This document shows positions 44,080 to 50,456 of a stretch of 64,000 nucleotides of DNA, one piece after another (the stretch's first letter is position 1; each line of letters begins with the position of its first letter). Location of the stretch: assembly GCA_963422685.1 (NCBI GenBank), contig OY730442.1, positions 992,001 to 1,056,000 on the forward strand. The letters are read 5' to 3'. The translations under genes and the position numbers were made by a program. This DNA comes from Spongiihabitans sp963422685 (GTDB lineage: Bacteria > Pseudomonadota > Gammaproteobacteria > Arenicellales > Poriferihabitantaceae). The notes under the pieces were generated by a model. The model did not search any database. It saw nothing but the letters and a program-made list of their open reading frames with translations, and was not told the origin of the DNA.

Positions 44080-45542
44080 TCGATGTTGAGTCGATCATCG
44101 TGCATCTGGCGCGCAATCGCGCCCGCCGCGCGCAGATGTCGCGGTGGCTCAAGCGCTACGATTTCACCCGCGTCAAATGGATAGACGCCGTGGACGGAAA
44201 GCAGCTGGCGCCTGAGCCGCCGTGGCGGATCAATGCCCTGCCGTCCGCACACCCCTGGCCCGGCTGGATCGACCCCTATGCGCGGCGGGCGATGACGCTG
44301 GGCGAAGTCGGGTGTTCGCTGTCGCACGTGCTGGCCTGGCGCTACGTCGCGCGCGCCGAGTACCCTGCCTTGGTGCTGGAAGACGACGCAGCGCCGGTTG
44401 AGCCGCTGATCGAAGACCTGCCGCTGCTGTTCGAGGATCTCCACCATATCGACTTCGACCTGTGCTATCTGGGACAACGCAACAGCGCCGGCCCGAAATG
44501 GCTCCTCGGCCGCCACGTGCACCTGGTCGATTACCATCCGGTGTGGACGCTGGCCTATCTCCTGTCGCCGCGCGGGGCGCGCAGGCTGCTCGCGACGCCG
44601 TGGGCAGAACGGCTGGTGCCGGCCGACGAGATGCTGCCGGCCGCCTTCGGTCTGAATCGCGACCCGGAAGTGAACCGTACATACGCCGGCCCGGGTTTGG
44701 TGGTGGCCAGCCATCAGCGCTTCTTCACACCGACGCGGTTGCTGATCGCCGGGGAAGCGGATACGGGAGAAACCGAGCGGAGCCTGCCCGTGCGCGATCC
44801 CGCGCCGCGCCTCTCGGCCTTCACCGTCGCCACCGAGCACACGCCCGAGCTGGAGCGTCTGCTCGCTTCCGGCCGCCGCTACGGTCTGGACGTTGAGCCG
44901 CTCGGCCTCGGTCTGCCCTGGCGCGGTGGCGAGATGGCCGCCGGCGCCGGCGGCGGCCAGAAGATCAACCTGCTTCGCCCCGCGCTCGACGCGCTGCCGC
45001 CGGACCGACCGGTACTGTTCGTCGACGGCTACGACACCATCTTCACCCGCCACGCCCGGGACATTCTCGACGCATGGCAGGGTGTCGGCGAGGGCGCGTG
45101 CGTATTCGCCGCCGAGGTTTTCTGCTGGCCGGATACCGAACGCGCGGCGGACTATCCCGAGACCGACACGCCCTATCGATTTCTCAACTCCGGGCTGTTC
45201 ATCGGGCCGGCCGGCGGCTTGCTGCAAATCCTCGACGGCGAGGTGGCGGACGATGACGACGACCAGCGGTATTACACCGAACGCTTCCTGTCCCGGCGCC
45301 ACCCCATGCGGCTGGACGTTCGCTGCGCGCTGTTCCAGTGCCTGAACGGGGCGCTGCCAGACGTGCAGGTTGATCTTGGTCGCGGGATGCTGTTCAACCG
45401 CCGCACCGAGAGCTGGCCGGCTGTGGTGCACGCCAATGGCCCGACCAAGCCCTGGCTCGACGCCGACGGTTACGCCGTGGGCGGGCGCTGGCGCCGGTAT
45501 TACGGAGACATGACCGCTTCCGCCGCACGGTCGTCACCATGA
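44076..45542 (+). CDS. Fused collagen glycosyltransferase: GT25 galactosyltransferase plus PLOD-type glycosyltransferase domain
   Basis: The 488-residue protein has two glycosyltransferase domains. Residues 1-220 are GT25 (LPS/procollagen galactosyltransferase family), with GEVGCSLSHVLAWRYV and the LVLEDDAAPV motif. Residues 245-465 match the N-terminal glycosyltransferase domain of animal lysyl hydroxylases: LGLGLPWRGGEMAAGAGGGQ, the metal-binding LFVDGYDTIF (D317, D320), RFLNSGLFIG, an aspartate run at 392-396, and VVHANGPTK. In human LH3 these elements bind Mn and UDP-sugar for glucosylation of galactosyl-hydroxylysine. One polypeptide could thus add galactose and then glucose to hydroxylysine. 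No signal peptide is present. Starts at ATG 44076 overlapping the hydroxylase stop; its own stop overlaps the secB-like ATG. Confidence 0.9.
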   Translation: MIDVESIIVHLARNRARRAQMSRWLKRYDFTRVKWIDAVDGKQLAPEPPWRINALPSAHPWPGWIDPYARRAMTLGEVGCSLSHVLAWRYVARAEYPALVLEDDAAPVEPLIEDLPLLFEDLHHIDFDLCYLGQRNSAGPKWLLGRHVHLVDYHPVWTLAYLLSPRGARRLLATPWAERLVPADEMLPAAFGLNRDPEVNRTYAGPGLVVASHQRFFTPTRLLIAGEADTGETERSLPVRDPAPRLSAFTVATEHTPELERLLASGRRYGLDVEPLGLGLPWRGGEMAAGAGGGQKINLLRPALDALPPDRPVLFVDGYDTIFTRHARDILDAWQGVGEGACVFAAEVFCWPDTERAADYPETDTPYRFLNSGLFIGPAGGLLQILDGEVADDDDDQRYYTERFLSRRHPMRLDVRCALFQCLNGALPDVQVDLGRGMLFNRRTESWPAVVHANGPTKPWLDADGYAVGGRWRRYYGDMTASAARSSP

Positions 45543-45979
45543 ATCCGAAGCAAACGGTGCGCCTGCTCACCCGCTACGTCAAGGATCTGTCGTTCGAGAA
45601 TCCCGGCGCACCCGCTTCGTTCGGAGTGACCGACCCGGAGATCACCGTCTCCGTCCAGATCGATGCCAGGCCGCACGGGGACCTGCACGAGGTCGCCGTG
45701 ACGCTGACCGCGGTCGCACGGCGCGAGTCCACCGTCCTCTGGCTCGCCGAGATAATCTACGTGGGCCTGTTCGAGATCTCCGAGGTCGAGGAATCGGTGC
45801 GCCGTCGGTTCCTCTTCGTCGATGCGCCCACCGCGTTATTTCCCTGGATTGACCGCATCGTCGCCGACGCAGCGCGCGACGGCGGCCTGCCGACGCTCAA
45901 TCTCTCGCCGCCCGACTTTGAGGCGCTCTATAGCGGGGGAGGACTCCCCAGTGATGAAATGCACGGCGAGCAGGCGTGA
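45539..45979 (+). CDS. SecB-family export chaperone in the collagen operon
   Basis: The 146-residue product has the SecB pattern: YVKDLSFENPGAP near the N-terminus, EVAVTLTA, LAEIIYVGLFEIS and a C-terminal helix region with FPWIDRIVADAARDGGLP. SecB holds preproteins unfolded and passes them to SecA. The ATGA overlap with the glycosyltransferase gene shows co-translation. Housekeeping secB usually sits elsewhere (near gpsA or grxC), so this is probably a paralogue dedicated to keeping the modified collagen chain export-competent. Confidence 0.85.
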   Translation: MNPKQTVRLLTRYVKDLSFENPGAPASFGVTDPEITVSVQIDARPHGDLHEVAVTLTAVARRESTVLWLAEIIYVGLFEISEVEESVRRRFLFVDAPTALFPWIDRIVADAARDGGLPTLNLSPPDFEALYSGGGLPSDEMHGEQA

Positions 45980-46551
45980 TTTCGCGGCGCTCTCTTTCGA
46001 TCTTCGGCACCGGTGAAGTGCTGGCTGCGTCCCGGAGCGGATCATGGCGATGGAAGAGAACGTCGGTGGGACGAGCGTTACGCCCGTTTCTTCACGGTCA
46101 TCGACCAGTGCATTGCCGAAGCGAGCCGAAAATCCCATGGCGTCGAATGCCGGCCGTTCGCTCCCGCCCCGTTTCGGGTTGGGAGCTATATGCCTGACTT
46201 CGCCGGCATTCGACAAAATACACTACATATAATGGACCATAGCTCCCTTTCGGTTCACCATCCGGCGGGACGCCGCCGCGGGAAATGGGAGCGGCTGCTA
46301 CGACCTGTACCGGGGGATACTCATCTGGGTCTCCGGCCGAAGCTGCGCCCGACGAGAGCCGACAACGTGAACCCGTATTGGTTGCTGTATGGGATTCGTG
46401 GAGAGGATGCATCGATGAAGCGGAACACTTCCGTGGGCAAGGGATTCAATCCGGGACCCAAGGGCCTTTCCGCCAATGCCTTTGCCTTCGGGAGCGCAGA
46501 CACCCACTTCGCCCCACTCACATCTCCTGCAGCCTCCGTGACGCCGCGCTG
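45980..46551 (+). other. GC-rich segment after the collagen operon without a confident gene
   Basis: The GC-rich character of the operon continues here. One frame (about 46040-46200) contains RRWDERYARFFTVIDQCIAE and looks protein-like, but it has no good start or continuation, so it may be a remnant of a further operon gene. TATAAT occurs at 46228-46233 without a matching -35. The boundary with the lower-GC thioesterase gene is near 46550 and probably marks the end of the transferred segment. Confidence 0.4.
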
Positions 46552-47013
46552 TTGAGCAGCAAGGTCTTCAGATTCCATTCTGAGCCGTTGCAGGAGCAGT
46601 GGCTTGATGCCTACGGGCATTTAAATGAGGCCTTCTATCTGGTGCCGTTCAGCAATACTACCTGGCTTATGCAGGATTACTTCGGTGTGGGCGCGGATTA
46701 TTTTGCGCGGACAGGATGTGCTATCTACACGGTGGAAACCCATATACGTTATTTGCACGATGTCCGGCCGCCCGCAGTGATGGACATAGAAACACTTGTG
46801 CTTGGGTCCGAACCGAAAAAGTTCTGGTTCGCGCATTTGATGCGGGTGAATGAAAAGCTGTGCGCCACCGCCGAATTTATGGCTCTGCACTACGACACCA
46901 AAGCAGGCCGTACCACAGCCATGCCGGGTGCAGCGCAAAAAATGCTGAAACAGGCCGAGGTTGCAGCAAGACCGGATTGGGTCGGGCGCCGCCTGGGTTT
47001 GAAAAAGCCATAA
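46552..47013 (+). CDS. Hotdog-fold acyl-CoA thioesterase (betainyl-CoA thioesterase-like)
   Basis: From the TTG at 46552 the product is 153 residues, with the hotdog motif YGHLNEAFYLVPFSNTTW and later YTVETHIRYLHDV, as in 4-hydroxybenzoyl-CoA-type thioesterases and the betainyl-CoA thioesterase of carnitine degradation. It would hydrolyse a CoA thioester in the cytoplasm. The frame is open far upstream into the GC-rich segment, but those residues are not thioesterase-like, so the native start may have been altered where the foreign segment joins. Confidence 0.75.
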   Translation: MSSKVFRFHSEPLQEQWLDAYGHLNEAFYLVPFSNTTWLMQDYFGVGADYFARTGCAIYTVETHIRYLHDVRPPAVMDIETLVLGSEPKKFWFAHLMRVNEKLCATAEFMALHYDTKAGRTTAMPGAAQKMLKQAEVAARPDWVGRRLGLKKP

Positions 47014-47145
47014 GCGGCTATGTTGCAAAGAGTGGGCCTGGGGATGAAATATTTTCACGTCTGCCAAACGGCACCGTGACAGGGCGAACTGCAACCGGCG
47101 GGCGATTTTCACGGTTAGCGCCCGGGCGGCCCAGGTCGGCGCCGC

Positions 47146-47397
47146 TTACCACACAGCGGTGTCGTTGTTTTCCTCTCTGCGTTGGGCCAGGCGATCCAGT
47201 ACCGCCAGTTTCTGCGCCCGGGACATGATCATCCATTCACGAATTTCATCGGCATTTCTATAACAGCCGCGGCAAAATGGTTCACCGTCAAATCGACACA
47301 CCGCAAGGCATGGAGAAGGAACGGAAGTGTCAAGCTGCAGTGGTTGGTGTGGTCCGCGGCGACGGTTTTTTTTGCGTCTCGGATTAGGCCCGGTCAT
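47146..47397 (-). CDS. DUF1289 family protein (Fe-S-like cysteine motif)
   Basis: The 83-residue product has the DUF1289 pattern SPCLAVCRFDGEPFCRGCYR, EIREW and a basic N-terminus. Its four cysteines could bind iron-sulfur or zinc. The family is widespread in proteobacteria with no established function. Confidence 0.88.
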   Translation of the reverse strand: MTGPNPRRKKNRRRGPHQPLQLDTSVPSPCLAVCRFDGEPFCRGCYRNADEIREWMIMSRAQKLAVLDRLAQRREENNDTAVW

Positions 47398-47734
47398 GGA
47401 ATGTGCTGCGGTTAAACGGGTTGCATTGGGCAGTGGTGTAAAGTCGAAATATAACGCTATTTTCTTTTATGCCTGCCTAGGAGTTGCTCAAATCCACCCG
47501 TTCTTCAGGACCATTGTCCATATCGGATGATCGGGGTATCCGGCATAGCAGATATATTTCCAATTCGCCCGGCGCAATACAGTATCCGGCAATTGACCCG
47601 CCGTTGTGGTACTGACCAGGGCTGATCAATCATGCCCAAACCCGTTGCTCCAGGCATAAATTCATCAGTCGTTGTGATTAGATGACTCATTAATGCATGC
47701 AGCGAAACGTTTGGATAACGGTTGCGGCGAAAAC
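47398..47734. other. Gap without a supported gene
   Basis: This 337-base stretch separates two minus-strand genes. A long minus-strand frame that reaches into it (47505-48020) reads the DUF4149 gene out of frame and is a shadow. It could hold the DUF1289 gene promoter. Confidence 0.4.
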
Positions 47735-48163
47735 CTAAGGCTGCTGATAACGCAATATCTGGGTGGTGACAACGATAATTACCAGCATCAGCACTTGTGC
47801 GGCATGAATAATGACAGCGCGCTTGTGCAGGGATTTGTAGTGCGCTTTGTCCTGTGCGGTATCGCTGGCCAGCCACTGGTCTTTGGCGTTCGCAGCTTTT
47901 GGCTGGAGGATCTGGTGCCCATACACGAAGCCCAGCAAAATAATCACTTGCAGGATCGCGGTATAGGAACCTGCAACCATGGTGGAAATGACGGCCAGGG
48001 TAGAAACACCCATGCCCCACAAGTAGTACTTCGGAAAAAGATTGCGCGCAAACTTCAGTGACTCTTCCTCAAGGGTTCGGGATATTGTCGGCGCGACAAT
48101 GACCGCAAAAAAAAGCATGGATCCAAGCAGTATCGATGAAAATAACGCTGCTAAACCTGACAT
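47735..48163 (-). CDS. DUF4149 membrane protein
   Basis: The 142-residue product has four hydrophobic segments and the pattern GSMLFFAVIVAPTISRTL, FPKYYLWG and KSLHKRAVIIHAAQV, as in DUF4149 (TMEM205-like) proteins. These are inner-membrane proteins of unknown function. The ATG at 48163 is preferred because AAAGGTG lies upstream; GTG at 48172 is the longer alternative. Confidence 0.82.
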   Translation of the reverse strand: MSGLAALFSSILLGSMLFFAVIVAPTISRTLEEESLKFARNLFPKYYLWGMGVSTLAVISTMVAGSYTAILQVIILLGFVYGHQILQPKAANAKDQWLASDTAQDKAHYKSLHKRAVIIHAAQVLMLVIIVVTTQILRYQQP

Positions 48164-48234
48164 GATGCCCACCTTTTATTAATTATAATGACGGCCATTA
48201 TACGATAATGGCCGCCGCAATTTGCCAGGCGTTT

Positions 48235-48636
48235 TTAAGGCGTGAGTCCTGCTGCAAATGCTGCGGTATCGGCATACACCTCATATCCGGTGATTTTTCC
48301 ATCTTCCACGGTAAACACATTGACCATGTCGGCTTCGACCACGTGGCCCGTAGCTTTGTACTGCCAACGGCCTTCACATTGATTGACCATTTTATTTTCA
48401 TCCGCTGTACTGGCCACCACCGTCACTTCCAGGACGTTGAGGTGCGCCTGTATCCGGGAAAAAAAGTCGTCGAATCCGTCAATACCATGAAACTGCCCGG
48501 ACCAAGGGAACTGGTTTTTCTGGGAATGGTAGGTTACGACGATTCCCGGAGACAATAATCCAAGTAAATTTTCCCGCTCCCGCCGTTTCAAGAAAACATA
48601 GTAATCGTCAATTATCCGGCGGATGGCAAGCGTCAT
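48235..48636 (-). CDS. NTF2/SnoaL-fold protein
   Basis: The 133-residue product fits the small cone-shaped NTF2-like fold, starting with RRIIDDYYVFLKRRERENLL and including QFHGIDGFDDFFSRI and VFTVEDGKITGYEVYADTA, as in SnoaL-like proteins. Members bind or convert small hydrophobic ligands or act as structural domains. It overlaps the glutamine amidotransferase gene by four bases (ATGA) and is surely co-translated with it; the joint role is unknown. Confidence 0.8.
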   Translation of the reverse strand: MTLAIRRIIDDYYVFLKRRERENLLGLLSPGIVVTYHSQKNQFPWSGQFHGIDGFDDFFSRIQAHLNVLEVTVVASTADENKMVNQCEGRWQYKATGHVVEADMVNVFTVEDGKITGYEVYADTAAFAAGLTP

Positions 48637-49343
48637 AGTGTTTTATCCGCACTGCGGTCGAATACTTTTTCCAGAAAATTATGGAACCACGGTCCCTGGA
48701 TGTCATCGGCCGCATCCATCAGCCTGTCCTGCTGTGCTTTGGTCTGCGCTCCTGGCCTGTGAAAAAGAGCCCAGTCCGAGTTCTGCCATCGTTGAAAAAT
48801 GGCGGGAGTCACTTCAGGATGAAATTGCAGCCCGAACACATGGTCGCCGTATCGAAATGCCTGATTGGGAAACTCGTCCCCTGTGGCCAGTAACACCGCG
48901 CCAGGCGGCAATGCAAACTGTTGGCAATGCGCCTGGGTGACCAGCATGTCCTGACCAATCCAGTGTTCCGCAGAATCCCCGGGGCGGATTTTGTAGTATC
49001 CGAATTCGCACCGGCCAGCGCTGTGATAACCGATTTTGGCGCCCAGCGCATGGGCAATCAACTGTGCCCCGAGACAAATCCCGACCAGGGGCAGCCCGGT
49101 ACTAATGGCCTTTTTGATCCATTGGATTTCGGCCTCAAGAAACGGGAATTTCTCAATCTCGGTAACATTGTGCGCGCCGCCATAAATCACCGCGCCGGCA
49201 ATGCTGCGGTCTGGCACAGGAAGCTCGTCGCCGTTAACCGGCAGACGCAGGTCAATATCGAAACCCATTGCCTGTAAATAAACGGTAGCGCGGTCATCGC
49301 CCGGATTATCATGGTGATCAATTAAAACTATTCTGCCAGGCAT
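48633..49343 (-). CDS. Class I glutamine amidotransferase-like protein
   Basis: The 236-residue product has the triad of class I amidotransferases: nucleophile cysteine in LPLVGICLGAQLIAHALG and the His/Glu of GLQFHPEVTP. It is a stand-alone domain of the GMP synthase-like type, related to gamma-glutamyl hydrolases of amine catabolism such as PuuD-like and YP_-type GATase1 proteins. Ammonia donor or gamma-glutamyl hydrolase are the likely activities. It begins a two-gene minus-strand unit with the SnoaL-like gene. Confidence 0.85.
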   Translation of the reverse strand: MPGRIVLIDHHDNPGDDRATVYLQAMGFDIDLRLPVNGDELPVPDRSIAGAVIYGGAHNVTEIEKFPFLEAEIQWIKKAISTGLPLVGICLGAQLIAHALGAKIGYHSAGRCEFGYYKIRPGDSAEHWIGQDMLVTQAHCQQFALPPGAVLLATGDEFPNQAFRYGDHVFGLQFHPEVTPAIFQRWQNSDWALFHRPGAQTKAQQDRLMDAADDIQGPWFHNFLEKVFDRSADKTL

Positions 49344-49369
49344 GATTAAAAAACGGGCATTTTAAAAAA

Positions 49370-50176
49370 TCAGGCTGCCCACAATTGCGGGAAACTCGGG
49401 TGATTCATGCAGTCGCCATGGGACAATTCCACTTCGGGAAATGGCGGGGAAGTTTTCCAGGGGCGCACCGCAAATCGGACATCATCTCCGATCCATCGCG
49501 TGGAAAATCCCCGTCGACGGGATTTCAAATTCGTCGTTGGCGGAGCGCCATGAATGGTGCGCATATGAAAAACGATGCAGTCCCCGGGCTGCAGATCCCA
49601 TGACAGTATTTTCAATTGATCCCGGTTTGCGTCAATCTCCGGGATGGTTTCAAATCCTGGGATATTGTCGCCGTAGTTTTCGCTGGTGCGGAACAGCCTT
49701 GGATAATAAAGTTTCCCGGAATCATGGGTGCCCGCGACAAATTCCGGGCAGACTGCCCGGGGAACCGGATCCAAAGGCAGCCAGATTGAAACCGCATGAT
49801 CGCCATCAACACCATAATACGGCATATCATGGTGCCAGGGGGTTGCCTCGCGTGTGCCGGGTTCTTTGATTAACACATGCTCATGATAAATGCGGGCAGT
49901 TGTGGAGCCCATCAGTTTGCCGGCTATCTCTGCGGCCGGGGATTTTTCTATAAATTCTTGGTACTCATGTATGCGCTGCCAGTTGCAATAGTCGTCATAA
50001 AACCCGCCCGGCTGCCCCGGTTGTGTATACACAGTGGAATACGGGCCCGGGTCGGCAAAATTTTTCGCCACGCCAATAGCCAGCGATTCCAACCAATGGG
50101 ACTGGAATAACCCATGCAGGTGGATCGCACCTTCCCTCTTAAAGTCGGCAATATTCTGGTCAGAAAGTTTAATCAT
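49370..50176 (-). CDS. Phytanoyl-CoA dioxygenase (PhyH) family protein
   Basis: From the ATG at 50176 the product is 268 residues. Iron ligands of this Fe(II)/2-oxoglutarate family are seen in TPWHHDMPYYG (His-x-Asp) and FHMRTIHGAPPT (distal His), with an arginine following in SRRRGFSTRW. PhyH proteins hydroxylate small molecules such as acyl-CoAs, ectoine or quorum signals; the substrate is unknown. It differs from the collagen-operon dioxygenase in family. The frame is open to 50275, but the extra residues look non-conserved. Confidence 0.85.
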   Translation of the reverse strand: MIKLSDQNIADFKREGAIHLHGLFQSHWLESLAIGVAKNFADPGPYSTVYTQPGQPGGFYDDYCNWQRIHEYQEFIEKSPAAEIAGKLMGSTTARIYHEHVLIKEPGTREATPWHHDMPYYGVDGDHAVSIWLPLDPVPRAVCPEFVAGTHDSGKLYYPRLFRTSENYGDNIPGFETIPEIDANRDQLKILSWDLQPGDCIVFHMRTIHGAPPTTNLKSRRRGFSTRWIGDDVRFAVRPWKTSPPFPEVELSHGDCMNHPSFPQLWAA

Positions 50177-50456
50177 GGTGGTGATGCGGTATTGCAGGAT
50201 AGGCGGATTATTCTCCTGATTATAATTATCGATTCCAGACAAGTCTAAAACAAAATAAAGCGGGCAATCCATCATTCATAAATGCGGGCGGATCTGTTTG
50301 TCTCTGACACGGTTTTAACAGCCAGACTATGCACAGATAATGCCAGTTTTAAGCCGTATGGATTTTATGCGGCGGGTTTTGTCATACAGTATAATCACCA
50401 CCCTGTTTTCAGATGCAGGCACTAACCCCGATTTTCACAGTTTTAAGGAGATTTTA

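Noticed and set aside
44016..45431. 471-codon minus-strand frame opposite the glycosyltransferase gene
   Set aside because: High-GC shadow; the plus strand carries LEDD, VDGYD and NGPTK motifs.
46228..46233. TATAAT as a promoter for the thioesterase gene
   Set aside because: No -35 element at suitable spacing and over 300 bases from the start.
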